Part shown: piece by piece, positions 17,662-25,612 of the stretch | Position numbering within the stretch: position 1 is the stretch's first letter | Layout of the letters: each line of letters starts with the position of its first letter | Assembly: GCA_004193285.1 (NCBI GenBank) | Contig: SECP01000017.1 | Coordinates: 62,001 to 126,000, forward strand | Reading direction: 5' to 3' | DNA from: Myxococcales bacterium | GTDB lineage: Bacteria > Myxococcota_A > Polyangia > Polyangiales > Polyangiaceae | Length of the DNA stretch: 64,000 bases | Program-made: the position numbers and the translations under genes | Notes under the pieces: generated by a model | Seen by the model: the letters and a program-made list of their open reading frames with translations, nothing else | What the model was told of the DNA's origin: nothing | The model's database searches: none

Positions 17662-18576
17662 TCACGCCTTCGGCTCGTAGACGGCTTCTGGCGGCATCGT
17701 CTTGGAGGCGCTCGGCGGCGCGTCCGCCCACACGTTCAGGCGCCGCATGTCCTCCCAAACCTGGGCCGGCGACGTGTAGCGGTACTGCTCATTGCGGCGC
17801 AAAAGGACGCTGATGATGCCCCCGATGGGCGTCCCGAGCTGCTCGGCCTTCAGTCGCGGCACCCCCTCCTGGATCTGCCGCAGCATCGCGTCGTAACCCT
17901 GAGAAGTATCGATGGGATACTCGCCGGTGTGCATTTCGTACATCAAGAGCCCGAGCTGGTAGAGGTCGCTCTGCTTCGTGGTGTAGCCGCCCGCGACGAG
18001 CTCCGGGGCCATGATGCGGTGCTGCACGAGCGCAGGCCGCACTGCCTGCTGCCCGGAGAGCTCCTGCGCGACGCCCAAATCGCTCAGTTTGAGCACGAGC
18101 TCGTCCCCTTGTTGAACGAGAATATTCCCCGCGTGAAGGTCGTTATGGATGATCTCGCTGTCGGACAGGTATTGCAGCGCGAACAAGATTTGCCGGGAGA
18201 ACTCGACCACGAGGCGATCGGTAAAAGCTCGCCCCAGCATGTCCGACAGGCTGTGGTCGCAACGTTCGAGCACCAGGTAAAAGAGCCCCTGCGACTCGAA
18301 GTAATCGAACACGTAAACGACGTTCGGGTGGCGTAGCCGGTAAAGGCGCTCGGCTTCCTTTTGCCACTCCTCCCGCACTTGCGTGTACGGGCGCTCGCCG
18401 GGCCGAAACATCTTCAGCGCAAACGGCTGGTCGAAGGGGCCGAGGCAGTCGAAGACGGCGCCGAAGGACCCCTCGCCCATTAAATCGCCCAGTAAATAGG
18501 TGGCGCCCCGTGGCGAGTGCACGGAGCCGCCCGGAACCGGAAATACCGGCATTTGTCCTGTCACCCAGCGGCTCAT
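17662..18576 (-). CDS. Serine/threonine protein kinase (atypical catalytic loop)
   Basis: The 304-residue soluble protein is almost entirely kinase domain, with no transmembrane segment. The glycine loop is LMGEGSFGAVFD, the ATP-anchoring Lys lies in FALKMFR, and APELVAGGYTTKQSDLYQLGLLMYEM is the activation-segment end and helix F. The catalytic loop reads HNDLHAGN: the Asp and Asn are kept but the usual HRD Arg is Asn and Lys is His. The DFG motif is DLG. The residues needed for phosphotransfer remain, so it may be active without the usual activation-loop control. Its substrate is unknown. Confidence 0.85.
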   Translation of the reverse strand: MSRWVTGQMPVFPVPGGSVHSPRGATYLLGDLMGEGSFGAVFDCLGPFDQPFALKMFRPGERPYTQVREEWQKEAERLYRLRHPNVVYVFDYFESQGLFYLVLERCDHSLSDMLGRAFTDRLVVEFSRQILFALQYLSDSEIIHNDLHAGNILVQQGDELVLKLSDLGVAQELSGQQAVRPALVQHRIMAPELVAGGYTTKQSDLYQLGLLMYEMHTGEYPIDTSQGYDAMLRQIQEGVPRLKAEQLGTPIGGIISVLLRRNEQYRYTSPAQVWEDMRRLNVWADAPPSASKTMPPEAVYEPKA

Positions 18577-18662
18577 TGCGGGACCATCCTACCCGTCCGC
18601 GGACGTTTCGGGCTGAGGAGACTTGCATTGGGCCAATTGTCCGGGTAAACCCCGCGCCGTTC

Positions 18663-18833
18663 ATGTCCAACCGATCGATCTGGAATGTCCGTAGGCGTCA
18701 CGAGTGGCTGACCACTCCTCTCAAGGGCAAGCACCTCAAGGCGCGCAAGCGCGCGCGCATCGGCCTGCAGGCAGCTCTGGACCGCAAGGCGGCTCCCGCG
18801 GCTGCTTCGGCCGAGACGCCCGCCGCAGAGTGA
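18663..18833 (+). CDS. Small basic protein, hypothetical
   Basis: The ATG at 18663 gives 56 residues with a strongly basic first half (SIWNVRRRHEWLTTPLKGKH, KARKRARIG) and an Ala/Pro/Glu tail. The size and composition would suit an RNA-binding or ribosome-associated protein. I cannot match it to a named ribosomal protein. It is divergent from the kinase gene and precedes a lipoprotein gene on the same strand. Confidence 0.4.
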   Translation: MSNRSIWNVRRRHEWLTTPLKGKHLKARKRARIGLQAALDRKAAPAAASAETPAAE

Positions 18834-18884
18834 ACCGCCTCTCGAAGTTGGCCGGCTCTCGCCGATTCGAGTAGTGCCTTGGGC

Positions 18885-19427
18885 ATGCGTGCGTTCACGC
18901 GTGCCCTTTCGCTTTTGTTTTTCGTCCCCTTGCTCACGGGCTGCATGCAGGCCGGCGAGCAAGAGCTGGATGATCAGGATCCCCACCAGCCTGGGGATGC
19001 GATTGGCTCATTTGCCGTCGTCGGTAAGCTGAAGGACGACAGCTGCGGCGCGGACAATTTGAGCGCGCCCGCGAAGTGGAGCTTCAACCTCAAGCTCTCT
19101 CGCAAGGGCAGCACGCTGTATTGGCTCAACGGTCGCGAAGCAATCACCGGCGAGATAGACGCGAGCGGGCGCTTCACGTTCGAGACGCGCCTGGAGGTAC
19201 CGGTGTCTGCGCCGCGCGGCGCCCTCAAGGGCTGCGTGATGATTCGTAGCGACTCCGCTTCTGGCGCGCTCACGAGCTCGGACGAAGAGCTCAGCGGTGA
19301 GCTCGCGTACGCGTACAGCGTCGCGAAGGGCTCGGACTGCAGCGAGTACGCGCTCGGCGCGGAAGGTCAGCCGCTCGCGCTGCCGTGTGCCCTCTCGTAT
19401 TCGCTGAGCGGCGCCCGCAGCGATTGA
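18885..19427 (+). CDS. Lipoprotein of unknown function
   Basis: Starting at ATG 18885 the protein has 180 residues with a lipoprotein signal ending VPLLTGCMQ. The mature part is beta-rich, with alternating hydrophobic strands (AKWSFNLKLSRKGSTLYWL, GEIDASGRFTFETRLEV) and three to four cysteines. This would fit a small secreted beta-sandwich. I recognise no family. The gene is followed by the candidate structured RNA region. Confidence 0.6.
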   Translation: MRAFTRALSLLFFVPLLTGCMQAGEQELDDQDPHQPGDAIGSFAVVGKLKDDSCGADNLSAPAKWSFNLKLSRKGSTLYWLNGREAITGEIDASGRFTFETRLEVPVSAPRGALKGCVMIRSDSASGALTSSDEELSGELAYAYSVAKGSDCSEYALGAEGQPLALPCALSYSLSGARSD

Positions 19428-19774
19428 GATCGCGCGAAGGTTAAGCGCCACGTGTTTCGCCGGCGTGACAGCCGGGTTGCAAAGAGGGCGTAGCGTAGCA
19501 CAGCTAAGTCCCGATCATTTTTGAACAATTTGCTCGGGGGGCCTAGCCGACCCGCGAAGTGCGTGTTATCTCTTAATCATCGTGCAGGAAGGAGTCTTCT
19601 CCCGGAATCATCCGGTGGGGGCCTTACCCCCGCACCTGCACCACAGGCCGAGACCCATGGTCTCCTTTCGGAAGCGCCCTCAAACACCGAATCGTGGCGA
19701 TAGAGTCCAGCAAGGGGCTCTCGTTCCGCGGTCCGGCCAGGGCGTCCGGCTATTGCCGGAGGAGGAAGTGCATA

Positions 19775-19822
19775 ATGAACAGTACTTGTGCCCCTAAACC
19801 GGAGGTGGACCCTCGGACTTAG
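19775..19822 (+). CDS. Possible 15-residue leader peptide
   Basis: Inside the structured region an ATG lies seven bases after a GGAGGAGGAA Shine-Dalgarno and is followed by 15 sense codons (MNSTCAPKPEVDPRT) and TAG. The ribosome site is among the strongest in the window, which would fit a leader peptide. It may also be chance within an RNA stem. Confidence 0.3.
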   Translation: MNSTCAPKPEVDPRT

Positions 19823-19996
19823 CCGTACGTCCCGTTCGGCCAGTGAGCCACTACTAGCTCCTGTCTGAGTGGATCCGGCTGAGAGGTGGCGGGTACCTGC
19901 GCGTTGATCGCGCGGCACACCTGGTCACCGGAGCCCGAAAGTTCCTCCGGGAACGGCTGTCGGTAAGTGACCGGCATCTGGGGCTAGCTGGAAAGG

Positions 19997-20031
19997 GCCG
20001 GGCGGTCCGAAGTACCGCCCGGCTCTTTTTT
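19997..20031 (+). terminator. Rho-independent terminator
   Basis: A perfect 10-bp stem GCCGGGCGGT/ACCGCCCGGC with a 7-base loop is followed by TCTTTTTT. It lies 41 bp before the next ATG, so it ends the upstream RNA or conditionally blocks read-through into the membrane-protein gene. Confidence 0.9.
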
Positions 20032-20071
20032 CGTTTGTGGGCTTCTCGCCCCGCGCTACTTACCCGTCTCG

Positions 20072-21907
20072 ATGACGCTTGCTTCGCTCCTGGCGGATGC
20101 CCTTTCGGCGCCGACCCCCGACGATCATGGTCCGTGGCTGTTCTGGCTGATCTCCGGCAAGAACAAGTTCTGGCAAACCGGTGCGGACCTGCCCGAATGG
20201 CACAAGTACCTGCAGAAGGATCAGTTCGAGGGATTTCTGCGCGCCGTGCGCATCTCGCTCAGCATGGTCGGCGCCGCGCTGCTCATGTACAAGATGCGCG
20301 CCGCCAAGCTGGGGCAAGTGGTGCCGAGAAAGTGGCAGCGCAACATTGCCATCCTCTTCACGGTGCTCGGGTTCGGCGTCTACTTCGACTACTTCAACCC
20401 GAACACTCGCTACTCCGAGTACTACCACCGTCACGAGTTTTACCACTACTACCTGGGCTCCAAGTTCTTCCAGGAAGTCGGGTACAAGCGGCTCTACGAG
20501 TGCACCGCGATCGCGGAAATCGAGCTCGGGCGCGGCGCCAACGTGCGAAAGCGCGACATCCGAGATCTGCGCGTCAATCTCATCAAGCCGATTGTCGACA
20601 CGGAGGTCGTCAAGGATCCCAAGCACTGCACCGCTCATTTCAGCAAGGAGCGCTGGGAGGCCTTCAAGAAGGACGTCGATTGGTTCTACAAATCGGCGGC
20701 GGGTAATTACTGGGAAAACATGATCAAAGACCACGGCTACAATCCGCCGCCGGTCTGGACCATGACGGGTAAGTTCTTCGCCAACCTCGGTACGGCGGAC
20801 GACGCCTTTTTCAAGTACCTGGCTAGCATCGACATAGGCCTTCACCTCGGCGCGGTCGGGCTCTTGGTCTGGGCCTTCGGCTGGGAGACAGCCGCGGTAG
20901 GTGTCGTCTTTTGGGGCACCAACCGCGCCGCGGACTTCTATTGGACTGGGGGCGCGTTCTTGCGGCAGGACTGGTGGTTCTTCCTCGTCGCCGCGCTCTG
21001 CCTCACGAAGAAGAAGTACTTCTTCCTCGCCGGCTTTGCGCTCATGTGGTCCGCGCTCCTGCGCATCTTTCCCGGCATCTTCTTCGGGGGCTGGGCGATT
21101 GCCATCTTGCTCCACCTCGCCCTTCGCTTGCGCGGCGTGCGCAAGGCCGAGAACGGCAAGGAAGGCTTCGTCAACCTGCTGGAGCCGCGCCACTGGCGCC
21201 TCATCGGTGGCGCCGTGCTCGCGATTGCGGTCCTCGTACCCACGAGCATGGTCGTCACGAAGAGCCCTGGCGACGCCATGCACCAGCCGTACGTGGACTT
21301 CTACAACCACACCCTGAAGACGCTGCAGAACACGGCGCTCACGAACCACATGGGGCTCGAGTCGGTGATGGTTCACAACTGGGAGGGTCGCATGCGCTTC
21401 CTGCGCAACGACAACCAGGACGATCCCTTCGAGGGTTGGAAGGCGAACCGGTCCAACCGCTTCAAGGAGATGAAGCCGATCTACCTCGCGATCTTGGCCG
21501 GCGTGCTCGGCTGGGTCGCGTGGTCCTTGCGGCGCACGAAGCACCTGTGGGTGTGCATCCCGCTCTCGCTGCCGCTGGTGTGCACGCTCTCCAACATGAC
21601 CTGCTACTACTATTCGCTGTTCATCACGCTTTGCGCGCTGGTGCACGTGCGAAAGGAGCTGGGTCCCCCCATGCTCATGACCTCGGGCGTGAGCGCCTTC
21701 ATGCTGTGGTCGCCCACCGGCTACTACTGGGTGGACGATCGCTTCGTAGCGCAGGCGTACCTATTCATCGGCCTCTCGCTGATGGGCCTCTGGATCTACT
21801 CGCGCCCGTTCTCCCTCCAGCGTCTCAAAGCCTGGTGGGACGGCAAACCCGAGCCGCGTCCCCGCCCCCCGGTCCTGACCAGCGCGCCGCCCTCACCCGC
21901 CGAATAG
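20072..21907 (+). CDS. Polytopic membrane protein of unknown function
   Basis: The 611-residue protein has a soluble N-terminal part (about 1-230) rich in Tyr, His and Phe, including RYSEYYHRHEFYHYYLGSKF. About nine to eleven transmembrane helices follow (for example HLGAVGLLVWAFGWETAAVG, YFFLAGFALMWSALLRIFPG, LFITLCALVHV). The Tyr/His block followed by a multi-helix domain recalls GT-C-type envelope glycosyltransferases, but no clear acidic catalytic pair is seen. The gene sits directly after an intrinsic terminator, so its expression may depend on anti-termination or on a promoter in the 41-bp gap. Confidence 0.55.
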   Translation: MTLASLLADALSAPTPDDHGPWLFWLISGKNKFWQTGADLPEWHKYLQKDQFEGFLRAVRISLSMVGAALLMYKMRAAKLGQVVPRKWQRNIAILFTVLGFGVYFDYFNPNTRYSEYYHRHEFYHYYLGSKFFQEVGYKRLYECTAIAEIELGRGANVRKRDIRDLRVNLIKPIVDTEVVKDPKHCTAHFSKERWEAFKKDVDWFYKSAAGNYWENMIKDHGYNPPPVWTMTGKFFANLGTADDAFFKYLASIDIGLHLGAVGLLVWAFGWETAAVGVVFWGTNRAADFYWTGGAFLRQDWWFFLVAALCLTKKKYFFLAGFALMWSALLRIFPGIFFGGWAIAILLHLALRLRGVRKAENGKEGFVNLLEPRHWRLIGGAVLAIAVLVPTSMVVTKSPGDAMHQPYVDFYNHTLKTLQNTALTNHMGLESVMVHNWEGRMRFLRNDNQDDPFEGWKANRSNRFKEMKPIYLAILAGVLGWVAWSLRRTKHLWVCIPLSLPLVCTLSNMTCYYYSLFITLCALVHVRKELGPPMLMTSGVSAFMLWSPTGYYWVDDRFVAQAYLFIGLSLMGLWIYSRPFSLQRLKAWWDGKPEPRPRPPVLTSAPPSPAE

Positions 21908-22078
21908 CCCGATGTAGCCATCTCTCACGCCGCTGCGCGCCGACCGTGCTCGTCGCGCGGCGGCCGTGTGCGCGACGCGTGAGCTGAAGTCGCGACGCCG
22001 GCTATTCGCCATCCGCCCCCTTTCGATCGGCGATTGGCGAGTCGCTCGGACGCGTCGCTGGTGGGCTGGCTTCCACCG

Positions 22079-22188
22079 GCCGGCGGCGGTGTTCTCGTGT
22101 GCCGGCGGCGGTGTTCTCGTGTGCCGGCGGCGGTGTTCTCGTGTGCCGGCGGCGGTGTTCTCGTGTGCCGGAGGTGGTGTTCTCGTCT
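22079..22188 (+). repeat. Five tandem copies of a 22-bp unit
   Basis: The unit GCCGGCGGCGGTGTTCTCGTGT is repeated exactly at 22079, 22101, 22123 and 22145, and a degenerate fifth copy starts at 22167. Because 22 is not a multiple of three, the array shifts reading frame with each copy and is unlikely to be coding. There are no spacers, so it is not a CRISPR array. Confidence 0.92.
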
Positions 22189-22256
22189 GCGGACGAGTGA
22201 TGGAACTGTACAAGAATTGTTGAGGATATCGCCGCGCGGGGCGCCGTCGCGACGAC

Positions 22257-22331
22257 GTACCGAACGGTACTTCTCGTTTTTCCGAGGACCGAGCCCCGTA
22301 ATCACTGGAGAATGTTAGTACCGAAACGTAC
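22257..22331. promoter_or_regulatory. Pair of related palindromes, possible binding sites
   Basis: GTACCGAACGGTAC (22257-22270, perfect palindrome) and GTACCGAAACGTAC (22318-22331, one change) lie 61 bp apart. They resemble a two-site operator, but both flanking genes point toward this region, so a promoter target is not obvious. Confidence 0.35.
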
Positions 22332-22494
22332 GTCGCCGAGAGGAGCGAGATAGAGCTCCCGCGCGGAGCTTCGCCAGTGGAGATGAGGTTCGGCGTACCG
22401 CGCGCACGTAGCGCCGCGCGCAAACAGCGGCTGCTCTACGCGCCGCTTGGACCCCGCTTCGCGGGCTCGCGCTACCGAAGAAGCCCACGCGAGC

Positions 22495-23151
22495 TCAGCG
22501 ACCGAGCACGCGCCGGATACCGCCGAGCGCTTCGCGCAGGCCGTCCGGAAACGCGCGGAGGCTCACGTCCAGGTGCTCCGAATCGGACTCGATGCCGGCC
22601 ACCGTGAGCAAAGGTGCGAGCAACGCGATGGCGCGGATGGCGCGCGGGTTCTTGCCAATCTTCGGGTGGCGCATCAGGTCCACCACGACGCGGTCGTCCT
22701 TGGCGTCGACCAAAAACGCGGGGCGCTTGGGCATGTAGGCGGCCAGGTTGCCCGGCTTGCTCAGGTCGAGCGCGCCTGAGCGGAGGAGCGCGGCAATAGG
22801 AGAATCTGGAGCGCCTTCCGCGACCTTCAAGGAGACGCCCGCAAGCCGGATCTCGAAGCGCAGCTCTTCCGGCGTGATGCTCACGCGCTCGACGAAGACG
22901 GTCGCGCCGGCTCGCACCGGCGTGCCCATCAAATCCAGCGTGGCCGAAGCGCGGAGGCCGGGAGGCACAGCTTCCAGCACCAGATCTTTGGGGGCTTTCT
23001 TGCCGGTGGCGCGGCCTGCGAAGAACCGAAGGGCATCGAGCGGTACACCGAACCGCAGCGCGAGCAAGTTGCGGAGCGCGCGCAGCAGCTCTTCCGGGTG
23101 ATCGCGCAGGTACTTGGAGCCTGCTTCTAAGACTGCCTTCAGCTCTTGCAT
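22495..23151 (-). CDS. Hypothetical protein
   Basis: The 218-residue product begins with an amphipathic helix (MQELKAVLEAGSKYLRDHPEELLRAL). A beta-rich middle follows (VFVERVSITPEELRFEIRLAGVSLKV), and the C-terminus contains KIGKNPRAIRAIALLAPLL. No signal peptide or catalytic motif is visible. The middle resembles a lipid- or membrane-associated beta domain only in general pattern, and I recognise no family. It is divergent from the lysine aminotransferase gene with about 65 bp between the starts. Confidence 0.5.
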   Translation of the reverse strand: MQELKAVLEAGSKYLRDHPEELLRALRNLLALRFGVPLDALRFFAGRATGKKAPKDLVLEAVPPGLRASATLDLMGTPVRAGATVFVERVSITPEELRFEIRLAGVSLKVAEGAPDSPIAALLRSGALDLSKPGNLAAYMPKRPAFLVDAKDDRVVVDLMRHPKIGKNPRAIRAIALLAPLLTVAGIESDSEHLDVSLRAFPDGLREALGGIRRVLGR

Positions 23152-23216
23152 GGCCTAGGGGTTTGCCACACCTCCTCGCCGGAATCACCTGCGGATGCTA
23201 CGCTTTGCGCTGGACC

Positions 23217-24536
23217 ATGCCGCGCTACCCGGTCTCCCCGGCGGACGTGCATCGCACCTTGGGCCGCCACCTACTCACTTCGGGCCACAGCTTCGTGCTG
23301 GACCTGGAGCGCAGCCACGGCCCCTTCCTGGTGGATGGCAAGAGCGGCGATGAATACCTGGATTTCTCGAGCTTTTACGCCAGTAACCCTCTCGGGTATG
23401 CGGCGCCGGCGCTCATGGAGCCGGAGTTTCGTGAGCGGCTGCTGCGGGCCGCCACCTTGAAGGTGGCAAACCCCGATTTTTACACCACGTACTTCGCTGA
23501 GTTCGTGGAGACGTTGTCGCACACGGCTGCGCCGGTCACGCATCCGCACTACTTCTTCGTGGAAGGCGGCTCGCTCGCGGTCGAAAATGCCATGAAGGTG
23601 GCCTTCGATTGGAAGACGCGCCGCAACCTAGCCGGAGGGCACGGCGAGCTCGGCAGCCAGATCCTGCACTTCGAGCAGGCGTTTCATGGCCGTAGCGGCT
23701 ACTCGCTCAGCGTCACCAACACGGACCCGACGAAGACGCTGCACTTCCCCAAGTTTCCGTGGCCGCGCTTGCCCAGCCCCGCAATGCGCTTCCCGCAAGA
23801 CGAGGCCGCGCAGAGCGAGGTGCAGGAGCTGGAGCGCCTCACGCTGGCCAAGGCGGAGCGCGCCTTCGACATGCATGGGGCGGATATCGCCGCGATTTTG
23901 ATCGAGCCAATCCAGGGCGAAGGCGGGGACAACCATTTCCGACCCGAGTTTCTGCGAGCGCTGCGGCGCTTGGCGGACGAGCGCGGCGCGCTGCTCATCT
24001 TCGACGAGGTGCAGACCGGCGTGGGGCTAACTGGCTCGTGGTGGGCTCACGAGCAGCTCGGTGCGACTCCGGACGTCATTTGCTTCGCGAAGAAGCTTCA
24101 GCTCGGCGGCATCTTCGTCAGCTCGCGGGTGGACGACGTCGACAGCGTATTCAAAGTGCCGAGTCGCATCAGCAGCACCTGGGGCGGTTCGCTGGCGGAC
24201 ATGGTGCGAGCGACACGCATTTTGGAGACCATCGAGGCCGACGGTCTGCTGCTCAACGCGCGCGAACGGGGGAAGGAGCTGCGGCTGGGTCTCGAAGATC
24301 TGAGCCGCACCTTCCCGGCCCTGGTGCGCAACGTGCGCGGCCTTGGCCTCATGTGCGCGCTGGACCTGCCGAGCCCCGAGCAGCGCGCGTCCCTGCTGAA
24401 GCAGACGTTGGCCGAGCGGCTACTCGTCCTGCCTTGCGGCACCCACAGCGTGCGTTTTAGGCCGTTTTTGAACGTGCGTAGCGAGCATGTGCAAGAGCTC
24501 TTGACGCGCCTCACCCGAGCGCTGGCGAAGGCCTAG
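23217..24536 (+). CDS. lat: L-lysine 6-transaminase
   Basis: This PLP enzyme moves the epsilon amino group of L-lysine to 2-oxoglutarate, giving 2-aminoadipate semialdehyde (it cyclises to piperideine-6-carboxylate). The ATG at 23217 gives 439 residues; the TTG 18 codons upstream lacks support. Class III aminotransferase blocks match the lysine-specific branch: SSFYASNPLGYAAPAL, HYFFVEGGSLAVENAMKVAF, FHGRSGYSLSVTNT, ILIEPIQGEGGDNHF, FDEVQTGVG and the PLP-Lys in CFAKKLQLGG. It is used in lysine catabolism and in beta-lactam precursor supply in other bacteria; no such pathway genes are nearby. It overlaps the convergent GerW-like gene by 4 bp. Confidence 0.9.
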   Translation: MPRYPVSPADVHRTLGRHLLTSGHSFVLDLERSHGPFLVDGKSGDEYLDFSSFYASNPLGYAAPALMEPEFRERLLRAATLKVANPDFYTTYFAEFVETLSHTAAPVTHPHYFFVEGGSLAVENAMKVAFDWKTRRNLAGGHGELGSQILHFEQAFHGRSGYSLSVTNTDPTKTLHFPKFPWPRLPSPAMRFPQDEAAQSEVQELERLTLAKAERAFDMHGADIAAILIEPIQGEGGDNHFRPEFLRALRRLADERGALLIFDEVQTGVGLTGSWWAHEQLGATPDVICFAKKLQLGGIFVSSRVDDVDSVFKVPSRISSTWGGSLADMVRATRILETIEADGLLLNARERGKELRLGLEDLSRTFPALVRNVRGLGLMCALDLPSPEQRASLLKQTLAERLLVLPCGTHSVRFRPFLNVRSEHVQELLTRLTRALAKA

Positions 24537-25000
24537 TCCTTCTTCGCGGGCAGCACGTCTCGGGCGGTCTCCGCTATGGCGGAGGCGGGCGCGGATGCGG
24601 AGCGGGCCGCGAGCTCCACCCGCACGCGGTCGCCGACGGCGTTTGCGAGGCGCGAGACGATGTCCGGCACTTCTTGCAGTAGCGCGGACCAACCCGCCCG
24701 TTCGTCACCCTCTACAGTGAGAAGGTGCGCCGTGCCGTCCTTGCCGACCGCGATGGCGGCGACGGGCTCCAGCTCGACCGCGCCACCGGCGCCGTACCCA
24801 CCCGAATCACCGCCGACCTTGGCGCCCCGCGCGCCTGCGTTCGCGCTCGCGGCGCCGAACGCTATTTTCAGGCGGTGCACGGGGATGACGGTCGCATCAC
24901 CGGCCTGCTGCGGCGCCCCCACGATCGTCTCGCTCTTGGAGATCCCCTGCACCCCCTGGAGCAGGCTCTGGACGACGTCCGCGATCTTGGTGTCGCTCAT
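24533..25000 (-). CDS. GerW-family protein (YtfJ-like), copy 1
   Basis: The 155-residue protein has the GerW layout. There is an N-terminal helix (VVQSLLQGVQGISKSETIVGAP), then TVIPVHRLKIAFGAA, a Gly-rich stretch with GGYGAGGAVELEPVAAIAVGKDG and HLLTV. The C-terminus is Ala-rich. In Bacillus the GerW/YtfJ protein is a spore protein needed for germination; homologues occur widely in non-spore-formers, where the role is unknown. Its 5' end overlaps the DUF2953-like gene by 104 bp in another frame. Confidence 0.82.
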   Translation of the reverse strand: MSDTKIADVVQSLLQGVQGISKSETIVGAPQQAGDATVIPVHRLKIAFGAASANAGARGAKVGGDSGGYGAGGAVELEPVAAIAVGKDGTAHLLTVEGDERAGWSALLQEVPDIVSRLANAVGDRVRVELAARSASAPASAIAETARDVLPAKKD

Positions 25001-25604
25001 GGCTGAGTTGTCTTACCACGTAAATGAGGATGTCGAGCGCCACGAGCCAGGGGCGCAGCACCGCCCGCGCGTCCACTCCCACGTCCCAGCCGTCCTCGAA
25101 ATCCCAGCGGGGAGCTTGCCGAATCTCGACAGGCGGCGGGAGCACCGCGGACAGCACCGAGAGCGCGCCAACGAGCCGCCCGGTGAGCAGCGGATCCCGA
25201 AAACCATATGCCAAGTCCACGACGAGGTAGCGGAGCCGCACGTGACGCCGCTCATCCAAGAGCTTCAGGCCTAGCGCCAGCGGGTCCATGCGCGACCAGA
25301 GCCGAGCGGAGGCCGCCTTCACTCTCGCCGGGATGGGGCGCGTCGCGCGGGTCTTCCAGTTGCCGGTCCATTGCGGCTTCCAAAGCAGCTTCTGACCAAA
25401 CACGAGCACGCTCACGTGCGGTGAGAGGCCGCGCGCCCAAACGAAGGCCGCACCGACGACGCCAAGCGTCACCCCGCCCGCCACCACCCAGCTCCCGTCC
25501 GGGTTCCCGCGCGCTTTGCCGCTCACGTCGAGCCGCAGCGGCCACAGCGCAACGACCACGAGGAGCAGCAGCGCGAACGAGCACGCGCCGACCGCCCATG
25601 ACAT
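24897..25604 (-). CDS. DUF2953-like membrane protein (YtfI-like)
   Basis: The 235-residue protein starts with a transmembrane helix (ACSFALLLLVVVALWPLRLDV) and then beta segments with PHVSVLVFG. A basic region and a helix with LRYLVVDLAYGFRDPLLTGRLVGAL lead to PRWDFEDGWDVGVDARAVL, all DUF2953-like. In Bacillus, ytfI (DUF2953) is the neighbour of ytfJ (GerW), which supports the call. The last about 35 residues lie in the overlap with GerW copy 1 and look non-coding (Arg/Glu/Pro/Gly), so the true end may have drifted. Confidence 0.68.
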   Translation of the reverse strand: MSWAVGACSFALLLLVVVALWPLRLDVSGKARGNPDGSWVVAGGVTLGVVGAAFVWARGLSPHVSVLVFGQKLLWKPQWTGNWKTRATRPIPARVKAASARLWSRMDPLALGLKLLDERRHVRLRYLVVDLAYGFRDPLLTGRLVGALSVLSAVLPPPVEIRQAPRWDFEDGWDVGVDARAVLRPWLVALDILIYVVRQLSHERHQDRGRRPEPAPGGAGDLQERDDRGGAAAGR

Positions 25605-25612
25605 GCCGGAGC

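Larger units (their letters stand above)
19520..20031 (+). ncRNA. Candidate structured noncoding RNA or long leader
   Basis: This about 510-bp stretch has no coding-like frame longer than a short peptide. It holds several strong hairpins: GGTGGGGG/CCCCCGCACC near 19614-19636, GAGACC/GGTCTC at 19650-19664 and TCCGGC/GCCGGA near 19735-19760. A possible long-range closing pair is CTAGCC (19543-19548) with GGCTAG (19982-19987). It ends in a classic intrinsic terminator. The next gene starts 41 bp beyond. I compared it by eye with tmRNA, RNase P, 6S and SRP RNA features and found no match. It could be a stand-alone RNA or an attenuating leader of the membrane-protein gene. Confidence 0.45.
21908..22494. 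other. Convergent intergenic region with repeats and palindromes
   Basis: This 587-bp gap lies between two convergent genes. It holds a 5-copy, 22-bp tandem repeat and two related 14-bp palindromes. The ORFs in the track across it are repeat translations with no coding character. No terminator with a clear T-run was seen. Confidence 0.6.

Noticed and set aside
19520-20031. tmRNA, RNase P, 6S or SRP RNA
   Set aside because: No tRNA-like ends or tag frame for tmRNA and no GAGGAAAGTC/ACAGAA blocks for RNase P; it is too long for 6S or SRP RNA.
22079-22188. Possible CRISPR array
   Set aside because: The 22-bp units are directly adjacent with no unique spacers and no cas genes nearby.
21893-22423. 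176-residue minus-strand ORF with repeated HENTAAG/REHRRRHTRTPPP
   Set aside because: It is the translation of the 22-bp tandem repeat, whose period shifts frame each copy; it overlaps no conserved domain.
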